A DNA stretch of 64,000 nt. Origin: an uncultured Alistipes sp. (GTDB lineage Bacteria; Bacteroidota; Bacteroidia; Bacteroidales; Rikenellaceae). Positions 32,573-39,926 of the stretch are shown in pieces (the first letter of the stretch is position 1; each line of letters begins with the position of its first letter). The DNA lies in contig NZ_CASFQD010000048.1 in NCBI RefSeq assembly GCF_949296715.1, positions 20,402 to 84,401 on the forward strand, given 5' to 3'. The notes beneath the pieces were generated by a model, which was not told the DNA's origin, ran no database searches, and was given only the letters and a program-made list of their open reading frames with translations. The position numbers were made by a program, and so were the translations under genes.

Positions 32573-33946
32573 ATGAAAAAGATCGTGATTATATGCCTGG
32601 CAGCCGCCTTGACGGGCTGCGGCATCTACAAACCCTATACCCGCCCGGAGGTCACGACGGCAGGGTTGTACGGCACGGCCGAGACGGCCGACTCGACGAC
32701 CCTGGGCGACATCCGCTGGCAGGAGATGTTCACCGATCCCCAGCTGCAGGAGCTCATCGCCCTGGCGCTGGAGAACAACACCGACCTGCAGTCGGCAGGC
32801 TGGCGCGTGAAGGAGGCCGAGGCGACGCTCAAGTCGGCACGCCTGGCTTACCTGCCGTCGTTCAACTTCGCACCGCAGGGTTCGTTGAGCAGCTTCGACG
32901 GCGCTCCCGCGACGAAGACCTACTCCATTCCGGTCACGGCCAGCTGGCAGATCGACATCTTCAACGGCCTGACCAACGCCAAGCGCAAGTCGAAGGCGCT
33001 CTACCTCCAGAGCAAGGAGTACGAGCAGGCCGTGAAGACGCAGCTGATCGCCAGCGTCGCCAACCTCTACTATTCGCTGCTGATGCTCGACAGCCAGTAC
33101 GAGATCACGGAGGAGACCGCGGCCAAGTGGCGTCAGAGCGTCGAGACGATGCGCGCCATGAAGGATGCGGGCATGACCAACGAGGCGGGCGTAGCCCAGT
33201 ACGAGGCCAACACGCTCTCGATCGAAGCTTCGCTGCATGACCTGGCCTATCAGCGCACGCAGGCCGAGAACAGCCTCTGCTCGCTGCTGGGCGAGGCGCC
33301 GCACACGATCGCGCGCGGCAGGCTCGAGGCGCAGCAGCTGCCCGAGACCCTTGCGGTGGGCGTGCCCCTGCAGATGCTCTCGAACCGTCCCGACATCCGT
33401 TCGGCCGAGTACACGCTCATGCAGTCCTACTACGCCACGAGCGAGGCACGGTCGGCACTCTACCCGTCGATCACGTTGAGCGGAACGCTGGGCTGGACCA
33501 ACAACAGCGGAGCCGGTATCGTCGATCCGGGCAAGCTGATCTGGAATGCCGCGGGATCGCTGCTGCAACCGCTCTTCAACGCCAATGCCAACCGGGCCCG
33601 CGTACAGATCGCCAAGGCCCAGCAGCAGGAGTCGCTGCTGGCGTTCCAGCAGGCACTGCTCAACGCCGGGGCCGAGGTAAACAACGCCCTGACGCAGAGC
33701 CAGTCGGCCCGTGCCAAGACGGACCTGCGCAACCGGCAGATCGAGGCGCTCGAGCGCGCCGTGGAGAGCACCGAACTGCTCATGCAGCACGGCACGACGA
33801 CCTACCTCGAGGTGCTGACCGCCGAGCAGTCGCTGCTGACGGCGCGCCTGTCGCAGATTGCGGATCAGTTCGACGAGATACAGGGTGTCGTGAACCTCTA
33901 CCAGGCTCTGGGCGGCGGTCGTGACATCACGCAGGAGGAGAAATAA
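32573..33946 (+). CDS. NodT-family outer membrane efflux lipoprotein
   Basis: A 457-residue TolC-like channel of the OprM/NodT type. The signal ends ALTGCGIYKPYTRPEV, with lipidation on Cys17 and the Y-x-x-P-x-V motif typical of the family. The OEP repeats follow, each with long helices (LALENNTDLQSAGWRVKEAEATL in part). The start at 32573 lies one base after the pump stop; an in-frame upstream ATG lies inside the pump gene. Its stop overlaps the TetR start by one base (TAATG). Confidence 0.93.
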   Translation: MKKIVIICLAAALTGCGIYKPYTRPEVTTAGLYGTAETADSTTLGDIRWQEMFTDPQLQELIALALENNTDLQSAGWRVKEAEATLKSARLAYLPSFNFAPQGSLSSFDGAPATKTYSIPVTASWQIDIFNGLTNAKRKSKALYLQSKEYEQAVKTQLIASVANLYYSLLMLDSQYEITEETAAKWRQSVETMRAMKDAGMTNEAGVAQYEANTLSIEASLHDLAYQRTQAENSLCSLLGEAPHTIARGRLEAQQLPETLAVGVPLQMLSNRPDIRSAEYTLMQSYYATSEARSALYPSITLSGTLGWTNNSGAGIVDPGKLIWNAAGSLLQPLFNANANRARVQIAKAQQQESLLAFQQALLNAGAEVNNALTQSQSARAKTDLRNRQIEALERAVESTELLMQHGTTTYLEVLTAEQSLLTARLSQIADQFDEIQGVVNLYQALGGGRDITQEEK

Positions 33947-34527
33947 TGAAGCGGGGAGCGACCAGAGACGAGATTATCCGCACGACGCAGGAGCTCATCA
34001 CCCGCAACGGCATCCGTGCCGTGCGGGTCGATGAGATCGCCCAGACGCTCGGTATCTCCAAACGCACGCTCTACGAGATGTTCACCGACAAGAACGACCT
34101 GGTGAATGCCTGTCTCGACGACTTGAGCCACCGGCAGCAGCAGCACATTGTCGAATGCCGGAAACGCCGCAGCGGCAGTCCGCTGCAGAAGGCGATGAAA
34201 CTCATGAACGAATACATCGACATTCTCTGCGAGGTGGAACACAGTTTTCTGACGGACATCCGCCGCAAGGTGATCTTCGCCGAACATTACGACGAGCACC
34301 GCGAATTCTGGATCCGGGAGCTGACCGACGATCTGGAACGCTGCCGCCAGGAGGGGCTGCTGCTGCAGGAGATCGACGCGAGGTCCTTTGCCACGAAACT
34401 GCTCTCCACGATTCTGGAACTCCGGCTGAACAATACGACGCGCGACGAGATCAGTCTCTTCTGCAAAATCTTCCTGCGCGGGGCCGCAACCCGGCAGGGT
34501 ATCGAACTCATCGACCGGAGGCGATAG
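33946..34527 (+). CDS. TetR-family regulator at the end of the RND operon
   Basis: A 193-residue TetR protein with N-terminal helix-turn-helix (IIRTTQELITRNGIRAVRVDE and LGISKRTLYEMFTDKNDLV, about 8-55). The C-terminal helical domain is divergent. Being the last gene of the efflux operon it is expected to be induced together with the pump, forming a feedback loop. An alternative is control of a distant gene. A strong intrinsic terminator follows 20 bases after the stop. Confidence 0.9.
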   Translation: MKRGATRDEIIRTTQELITRNGIRAVRVDEIAQTLGISKRTLYEMFTDKNDLVNACLDDLSHRQQQHIVECRKRRSGSPLQKAMKLMNEYIDILCEVEHSFLTDIRRKVIFAEHYDEHREFWIRELTDDLERCRQEGLLLQEIDARSFATKLLSTILELRLNNTTRDEISLFCKIFLRGAATRQGIELIDRRR

Positions 34528-34547
34528 GCGCCTGCCGGTACGACACG

Positions 34548-34583
34548 GAAAAATCCGCAGGAAGGCATCCTGCGGATTTTTTT
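34548..34583 (+). terminator. Intrinsic terminator of the RND efflux operon
   Basis: AAAATCCGCAGGA / TCCTGCGGATTTT stem with a 4-base loop (AGGC) and a T-run. It separates the efflux operon from the methionine operon promoter. Confidence 0.88.
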
Positions 34584-34617
34584 GTGCCCCGACCGGCGGA
34601 AAAATGCAAAAAAAGCG

Positions 34618-34625
34618 TATATTTG
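34618..34625 (+). promoter_or_regulatory. -7 promoter box for the methionine operon
   Basis: TATATTTG matches TAnnTTTG. Transcription would begin near 34632, about 200 bases before the metY start, leaving a long leader. Confidence 0.65.
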
Positions 34626-34686
34626 CCGTATCGAAACCCGAAAAGAGGTGAATGCACGCACGACATATCACGCAACGAACCGCAGC

Positions 34687-34746
34687 ATGCTCCGCGGCAT
34701 GATGATGGGTATGATGTGCATGTGCAACCGATCTTGCCGGGTGTAA
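34687..34746 (+). CDS. Methionine/cysteine-rich attenuator leader peptide
   Basis: A 19-codon open frame, ATG to TAA, encoding MLRGMMMGMMCMCNRSCRV: seven Met (six internal) and three Cys. It lies between the promoter and an intrinsic terminator in the leader of metY-metX-hom. This is the layout of a classical amino-acid attenuator leader peptide. It has no strong Shine-Dalgarno; a purine run (AAAAGAGGTGA) lies about 35 bases upstream and fits better a second, Met-poor frame at 34652-34702 that ends inside the Met run. The match between codons and downstream pathway is the main evidence. Translation has not been shown. Confidence 0.75.
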   Translation: MLRGMMMGMMCMCNRSCRV

Positions 34747-34800
34747 GTGCTTCGTGCACGCGAAAGTCTGAATCCGGCGTCCTGCGATGCCGGATTTTTT
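34695..34800 (+). promoter_or_regulatory. Attenuator RNA: pause stem, antiterminator and terminator
   Basis: Segment 1 CGGCA (34695-34699) can pair with segment 2 TGCCG (34735-34739), a weak 5-bp pause stem. Segment 2 extended, 34735-34742, can instead pair with segment 3, 34772-34779 (8 bp with two G-U), forming an antiterminator. Segment 3 extended (34771-34780) pairs with segment 4 (34787-34796) as the terminator. Segment 1 spans the first Met codon of the run; segment 2 is just before the leader stop codon. These are the positions needed for ribosome-stalling control. Confidence 0.7.
34771..34800 (+). terminator. Intrinsic terminator (attenuator) before metY
   Basis: AATCCGGCGT / ATGCCGGATT make a 10-bp stem (one G-U) with loop CCTGCG, followed by six T at 34795-34800. 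It ends 30 bases before the metY ATG, inside the transcription unit. Confidence 0.85.
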
Positions 34801-34829
34801 CATGAACGAATTTGCAAACACGACTGAAT

Positions 34830-36116
34830 ATGGAACAGAAAAACTACCGATTCGAGACCCTGCAGGTCCATGCGGGCCTCACGCCCGACGAGCCCACCGG
34901 GGCACGCGGCGTGGCGATCTATCCCACGGCGGCCTACCGCTTCCGGAGCTGCGACCACGCCGCACGGCTCTTCGAGTTGAGCGAGGCCGGGAACATCTAC
35001 ACCCGGCTGCAGAACCCCACGACCTCGGCCTTCGAGCAGCGCATCGCGGCGCTCTACGGCGGCGTCGGGGCGCTGGCCGTGTCGTCGGGCATGTCGGCAA
35101 TCCTCGTGACGGTGCTGTCGCTCGCCTCGGCAGGCGACAACATCGTCACCTCGCCGCACCTCTACGGCGGCACCTACAACCAGTTCCGCATCTCGCTGCG
35201 CAACCTCGGCATCGACTGCCGCATCGCCCCGGCCGAGACACCCGAGGCATTCGAGCGGCTGATCGACGACCGCACGCGGGCGCTCTACGTCGAGAGCATG
35301 GGCAACCCGACCTGCGCGGTGCCCGACCTCGAGGGGCTGGGAGCGCTGGCGCGGCGCCATGACGTACCCTTCGTCGTCGACAACACGTTCGGTGCGGCGG
35401 GCTACCTCTGCAACCCCTTCCAGTGGGGTGCGAACATCGTCGTGGACTCCGCGACGAAGTGGATTAACGGCCACGGCACGGCCATGGGCGGCGTGATCGT
35501 CGACGGCGGCAACTACGACTGGTCGAACGGCAAGTTCCCGCAAATCGACGGCCCGTCGGAGGGGTACCACGGGCTGAACCTCCACCGGGCGTTCGGCCGC
35601 GCGGCCTTCATCGTCAAGTGCCGCGTCGACGGACTCCGCGACCTGGGCTGCTGCCCCTCGCCGTTCGACTCCTACCTGATGCTGCTCGGGCTCGAGACCC
35701 TCTCGCTGCGCGTCCGCCACGAGGTCGAGTCGACCTGGAAGCTCGCCGAATACTGCCGCAGCCACCCGAAGGTCGAGCGTGTGAGCTTCGTGGGATTCGA
35801 CTCGCACCCGAGCTGCGCGAACGCCCGCAAATACTACCGCTTCGGCTCGTCGGCAGTCTTCACCATCGAGCTCAAGGGGACACTCGAAAGCACCGTGCGC
35901 TTCGTCGAGTCGCTGCATCTGGCGACGAACATGACCATGATCGGCGATTCGATCACCGTCGTCACACACCCGGCGTCGACCACCCACAAGCAGCTCGGCG
36001 AAGCCGACCTCGCGGCCGCGGGCGTCACGCCGACGCTGCTGCGCATCTCGCCGGGGCTGGAGGACCCGGACGATCTGATCGAGGATTTCGAACAAGCCTT
36101 CGTACACGTCGGATGA
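34830..36116 (+). CDS. metY: O-acetylhomoserine sulfhydrylase (aminocarboxypropyltransferase)
   Basis: A 428-residue PLP enzyme of the Cys/Met metabolism family that makes homocysteine from O-acetylhomoserine and sulfide. It has the N-terminal FETLQVHAGLTPDEPTGARG, SGMSAILVTVLSLASAGD, and the PLP-lysine motif VVDSATKWINGHGTAMGG (Lys near residue 210). The C-terminal LRISPGLEDPDDLIEDF is conserved. ATG 34830 was chosen; a TTG at 34812 is only 12 bases from the terminator. The gene lies behind a Met-leader attenuator and overlaps the next gene by 4 bases. Confidence 0.94.
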   Translation: MEQKNYRFETLQVHAGLTPDEPTGARGVAIYPTAAYRFRSCDHAARLFELSEAGNIYTRLQNPTTSAFEQRIAALYGGVGALAVSSGMSAILVTVLSLASAGDNIVTSPHLYGGTYNQFRISLRNLGIDCRIAPAETPEAFERLIDDRTRALYVESMGNPTCAVPDLEGLGALARRHDVPFVVDNTFGAAGYLCNPFQWGANIVVDSATKWINGHGTAMGGVIVDGGNYDWSNGKFPQIDGPSEGYHGLNLHRAFGRAAFIVKCRVDGLRDLGCCPSPFDSYLMLLGLETLSLRVRHEVESTWKLAEYCRSHPKVERVSFVGFDSHPSCANARKYYRFGSSAVFTIELKGTLESTVRFVESLHLATNMTMIGDSITVVTHPASTTHKQLGEADLAAAGVTPTLLRISPGLEDPDDLIEDFEQAFVHVG

Positions 36117-37129
36117 TGGAAGCACACCTCTACGTCAGTCCCGGGCCCTTCCCGCTCGAAACGGGCCGCACGCTGCCCGAGCTGCGCATCGCGTACCACA
36201 CCTGCGGCACGCTGAATGCCGCGCGCGACAACGTCGTCTGGGTGTGCCACGCCCTGACGGCCAACTCGGACGTGGCCGACTGGTGGCCCCACACGGTCGA
36301 GGCGGGGCGCTTCCTCGACCCGGCGCGCCACTTCGTCATCTGCGCCAACATCCTCGGTTCGCACTACGGCACGACGGGCCCCCTGCACGTCAACCCCGCG
36401 ACGGGGCGGCCCTATTACCGGGATTTCCCGCCCTTCACGATCCGCGACATGGTGCGTGCGCACCGCCTGCTGGCCGACGCCCTCGGCATCGGGACGATCG
36501 ACACGCTGGTCGGCAGCTCCGTGGGCGGGTTCCAGGCCGTGGAGTGGGCCGTCGAGGAGCCGGAACGGATCAACAGGCTCATCCTGATCGCCACGGCGGC
36601 GAAGGCCTCGCCGTGGAGCATCGCCATCGACGAGACGCAGCGCATGGCCATCGAGGCCGACGCGACGTTCGGCGAGCCGCGCGACGACGCCGGCATGGCG
36701 GGGCTCGCGGCAGCCCGCGCCATCGGGCTGCTGACCTACCGCGGCTCGCAGGGCTACAACCTCACGCAGCAGGACCGCGAAGAGCTGCCGGCCCAACACC
36801 GTGCCTCGACCTACCAGCAGTACCAGGGCGAGAAGCTCTGCCGGCGCTACAACGCCTATTCGTACTACGCCATCCTCAATGCCTTCGACACGCACGACGC
36901 GGGCCGCGGGCGAGGCGGGGTAGCGGCGGCACTCGCCCGCATCCGGGCCCGGACGCTGGTCGTGGGCATCACCTCCGACATCATCTTTACGCCGGAGGAG
37001 ATGCGCGGGCTGCACGCGATGATCCCCGGCAGCAGCTACCGCGAGATCGACTCGCCGTTCGGCCACGACGGCTTCCTGGTCGAGCACGAACAGCTCAACG
37101 CCCTGCTCCTTCCCTTCATGGAGCAGTAA
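36113..37129 (+). CDS. metX: Homoserine O-acetyltransferase
   Basis: A 338-residue alpha/beta-hydrolase-fold acyltransferase that activates homoserine for the sulfhydrylase encoded just upstream. Nucleophile Ser is in LVGSSVGGFQAVEW, the Asp in VGITSDIIFTPEE and the His in FGHDGFLVEHEQL. The YHTCGTLN and VCHALTANSDVADWW segments are typical. Family members act on acetyl- or succinyl-CoA, and motifs alone do not decide; the sulfhydrylase partner favours acetyl. Two start codons are adjacent (36113 and 36116); the first gives the usual ATGA overlap. Confidence 0.92.
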   Translation: MMEAHLYVSPGPFPLETGRTLPELRIAYHTCGTLNAARDNVVWVCHALTANSDVADWWPHTVEAGRFLDPARHFVICANILGSHYGTTGPLHVNPATGRPYYRDFPPFTIRDMVRAHRLLADALGIGTIDTLVGSSVGGFQAVEWAVEEPERINRLILIATAAKASPWSIAIDETQRMAIEADATFGEPRDDAGMAGLAAARAIGLLTYRGSQGYNLTQQDREELPAQHRASTYQQYQGEKLCRRYNAYSYYAILNAFDTHDAGRGRGGVAAALARIRARTLVVGITSDIIFTPEEMRGLHAMIPGSSYREIDSPFGHDGFLVEHEQLNALLLPFMEQ

Positions 37130-37160
37130 TCAACGCACAAACAACAAAAACGGAACAGAT

Positions 37161-38366
37161 ATGGCAAAAATCAAAATCGGCCTCTTCGGCTTCGGCGTCG
37201 TCGGGCAAGGCATCTACGAAGTGGTGCGCAAGTCGAAGAACGCCCACGCCGAGATCGTGAAGATCTGCGTGCGCTCGCTCGACAAGCCCCGCGCAATCGA
37301 CCGCAGCTGCTTCACCGACTCGGCGGACGAGATTCTCGACAACCCCGAAATCAACCTCATCGTCGAGGTCATCGACGACGCCCGCGCCGCCTACGACATC
37401 GTCAAACGGGCCCTGCTGAAGGGCATTCCGGTCGTCTCGGGCAACAAGACGATGCTGGCGCACCACCTGCCCGAGCTGATCGACATCCAGAAGCGCAACC
37501 GCGTGGCACTGCTCTACGACGCCTCGTCGTGCGGCTCGATCCCCGTAATCCGCAACCTCGAGGAGTACTACGACAACGACCTGCTGCTCGAGGTGAAGGG
37601 CATCCTGAACGGCTCGTCGAACTACATCCTCTCGCGCGTGTTCGACCACCGCGACACCTACGCCAATGCGCTGGCCCAGGCCCAGGCGCTGGGCTTCGCC
37701 GAGAGCGACCCGTCGTTCGACATCGAGGGCTACGACTCGCTCTTCAAGCTGGTCATCATCACCGTGCACGCGCTGGGCACCTACGTCGCCCCGGAGCGCA
37801 TCTTCACCTACGGCATCTCGACAATCCACGAGTCGGACATCCGCTACGCCCGCGAGAAGGGCGTGAAGATCAAGCTCGTGGCGCAGGTCGTCAAGGTCAG
37901 CGAGGAGCACTTCACGATGTTCGTCATGCCGGAGTTCGTCACGCCGGACAAGTACATCTACAGCGTCGACGACGAGTACAACGGCGTGGTGATCCGCGGC
38001 GAGTGCTACGACCGGCAGTTCATGTTCGGCAAGGGGGCCGGGAGCCTGCCCACGGCCTCGTCGATCCTGAGCGACATCATGGCGCGCCTGCACGACTACC
38101 GCTACGAGTACAAGAAGCAGAACTACGTGCAGAAGCCCGACTACACGACCGACATCACGCTGAAGGTCTACGTCCGCTACACGAAGACGGACATCCACCG
38201 CATCCTGCACTTCACGAAGGTGCACGAGCAGTACACGAGCGAGGAGAGCAACTACGTCATCGGCGACATTGCGTTGAGCGAGCTGCTCGCCAAGCGGGCG
38301 CAGCTCTCCGGACCGGACGTTTTCCTGGCCAATATCCCGATCTTCTTCCTGAACCGCGACCACTGA
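37161..38366 (+). CDS. hom: Homoserine dehydrogenase
   Basis: A 401-residue NAD(P)-dependent dehydrogenase converting aspartate semialdehyde to homoserine, the substrate of MetX. The nucleotide-binding motif is GLFGFGVVGQGIYEVV (about 7-22); VVSGNKTMLA carries a conserved Lys, and ILNGSSNYILSRVF with LGFAESDPSFDIEGYDS (about 150-190) is the catalytic domain signature. There is no C-terminal ACT domain of the usual type. It is stand-alone, unlike aspartokinase-homoserine dehydrogenase fusions. It closes the operon, 31 bases after metX, so the whole homoserine-to-homocysteine branch is under the leader attenuator. Confidence 0.92.
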   Translation: MAKIKIGLFGFGVVGQGIYEVVRKSKNAHAEIVKICVRSLDKPRAIDRSCFTDSADEILDNPEINLIVEVIDDARAAYDIVKRALLKGIPVVSGNKTMLAHHLPELIDIQKRNRVALLYDASSCGSIPVIRNLEEYYDNDLLLEVKGILNGSSNYILSRVFDHRDTYANALAQAQALGFAESDPSFDIEGYDSLFKLVIITVHALGTYVAPERIFTYGISTIHESDIRYAREKGVKIKLVAQVVKVSEEHFTMFVMPEFVTPDKYIYSVDDEYNGVVIRGECYDRQFMFGKGAGSLPTASSILSDIMARLHDYRYEYKKQNYVQKPDYTTDITLKVYVRYTKTDIHRILHFTKVHEQYTSEESNYVIGDIALSELLAKRAQLSGPDVFLANIPIFFLNRDH

Positions 38367-38440
38367 TCCGGAAGCCGAGGTCCGTACAGCGGCCGGAATC
38401 CGTCCCGCAACCGCCGAACCGCCGCGGCCGGACGCAACAA

Positions 38441-38466
38441 GGCCCCGAACCTGCCGGTCCGGGGCC
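38441..38466. terminator. GC-rich hairpin between hom and the convergent lipoprotein gene
   Basis: GGCCCCG / CGGGGCC 7-bp arms with a 12-base loop. No clear U-run on either strand, so termination strength is uncertain. Confidence 0.45.
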
Positions 38467-38488
38467 CTGTCGTATCATGCGCCGCGCG

Positions 38489-39850
38489 TCAGTCCTGCAC
38501 GCAGCGCACCGTCAGTCCGAACTCCGCGGAGATCGAGGTCACCTGCGGCACGTCGTTGTCGAGCGTCGTGAACAGCAGGCAGCTGCACTTGCCGTCCTGC
38601 AGCGTCGAGCCCATCACATAGCCCTTGCTTGTCGAGCCGAGCCGGTCACCTGAAGCACCGTAGATCCAGTAACCGCCGCAGACGAAGAAGTCGTCGGGGC
38701 GCGCCGCACTCCCGGCCAGGGCGGTCAGCTCTGCCTCGTCGGGCAGGTGCCAGCCCGGCGGACAGATGCCCTGCACCTGCACGCCTTCGCTCCAGCTCTC
38801 CCCGGCCGTGGCCGTGGCATAGTCGTAGAGCATGCCCTGCGTCGGGATAGCCGAGGCTCCGCCCGCAGGGTTCCAGACGCCACTGCCCAGCGCCGCGCCC
38901 TCGGGCATGCAGCGCAGGTTCTCGGCCATCCAGACCCGGCCGTCGATCGCCACCGTGCGGTAGGTCTCACCGGCGTAGGAGATCGTTCCGTCGGTCACCG
39001 TCACGTCGCCCGAACCGGAGTCCCCGTTGCCGCTGCCGTCGTCGAGCGATCCGCCGTCCTCCCAGTCGCTGATCTCGCCGCTCAACGAGAGCGAAATGTC
39101 GATGTTGGTCACCTCGACCGACAGGTCGTAGTGCTTGCCGCTCTCGAGCAGGGTCGAGGAGATCGTGCGGCTGCGGCTCTTGCCGTCATCGGTGCGCACC
39201 GTCACGGTGAGCGACGCCTGCTGCGGCACGAGAATGACCTGATACTCCTTGTCGGGCGTCACGCAGCAGACCGAGATATCCTCCGTCGCCGCGCCGTCCA
39301 ATGCCGAGGCCGTCGGAACCGTGAGGTCCACCGCGGCCGTGGTGACCGTGCCGCCGACGGTGATGCCCGTAACGGAGGCGTCGGAGAGGTTGTTCACGCG
39401 GATCGACAGCTGCGTGAGCAGGTGGTAGAAGATCATGCCCACGGGAGCCGACGCCGGCGTGACGTCGCGCTTCACGGCGCCCAGCAGGTCCGACGAGGCA
39501 CAGCCCGACGTCTGGTCCGTCCCGACGCGGAACTCCTCGGGTACACCCTCCGCCGAATAGGGGTAGTAGGCCGTCAGCGTCGAGGTTTCGTTCAGGTCGT
39601 TGTACCACAGGAACCCCGGCGAGGTGAAGGTCGAGCCGTTGTAGGTCATCATGCGGTTCTCGACATAGGGGCCGGAGCTCCGCACGACGGACAGACCGAT
39701 CCGGTCGCCCGTTTCGAAGTAGAGTCCCGAGACACGGGTGCGGATCGTGGGTGCGATCCGCACGGAGGCAGCGGAATCGGCCCGCTCGGCACATCCCGCA
39801 AGCAAAAAGGCGGCAAGAGCCGCCCATGCAGTAAGAATCGATCTCTTCAT
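38489..39850 (-). CDS. Fimbrillin-like/FISUMP-domain surface lipoprotein
   Basis: A 453-residue lipoprotein (signal ending AAFLLAGCAER, Cys20). Residues about 30-250 look like a Bacteroidota fimbrillin-family (Mfa/FimA-like) domain, including LTAYYPYS, FYHLLTQLSIRVNNLSD and EVTNIDISLSLSGEISDWEDGG in parts. A Gly/Ser/Asp linker (about 265-285) leads to a C-terminal FISUMP domain with YRTVAIDGRVWMAENLR, GMLYDYATA and ICPPGWHLPDEAEL, ending LTVRCVQD. The job is presumably extracellular adhesion or pilus-associated. A -7 box lies 38 bases upstream. Confidence 0.85.
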   Translation of the reverse strand: MKRSILTAWAALAAFLLAGCAERADSAASVRIAPTIRTRVSGLYFETGDRIGLSVVRSSGPYVENRMMTYNGSTFTSPGFLWYNDLNETSTLTAYYPYSAEGVPEEFRVGTDQTSGCASSDLLGAVKRDVTPASAPVGMIFYHLLTQLSIRVNNLSDASVTGITVGGTVTTAAVDLTVPTASALDGAATEDISVCCVTPDKEYQVILVPQQASLTVTVRTDDGKSRSRTISSTLLESGKHYDLSVEVTNIDISLSLSGEISDWEDGGSLDDGSGNGDSGSGDVTVTDGTISYAGETYRTVAIDGRVWMAENLRCMPEGAALGSGVWNPAGGASAIPTQGMLYDYATATAGESWSEGVQVQGICPPGWHLPDEAELTALAGSAARPDDFFVCGGYWIYGASGDRLGSTSKGYVMGSTLQDGKCSCLLFTTLDNDVPQVTSISAEFGLTVRCVQD

Positions 39851-39887
39851 TTGGAATCCAAGTCTTAAAAATTGCGTCTTTATGTCG

Positions 39888-39895
39888 CAAAAATA
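39888..39895 (-). promoter_or_regulatory. -7 promoter box for the fimbrillin/FISUMP lipoprotein
   Basis: Minus strand TATTTTTG matches TAnnTTTG, 38 bases upstream of ATG 39850. Confidence 0.5.
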
Positions 39896-39926
39896 AGACT
39901 TTTTATCCTATTTTCGACATCTTCCG

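Noticed and set aside
28696..32625. A 1309-codon open frame antisense to the RND adaptor and pump genes
   Set aside because: It mirrors the GC-rich third positions of the sense genes. Its protein is His/Arg/Asp-rich with no domain, and the sense strand encodes well-known families.
34632..34830. SAM riboswitch in the metY leader
   Set aside because: No multi-helix SAM aptamer pattern was recognised. The leader is explained by the leader peptide and its competing hairpins. A covariance-model scan with Rfam SAM families would settle this.
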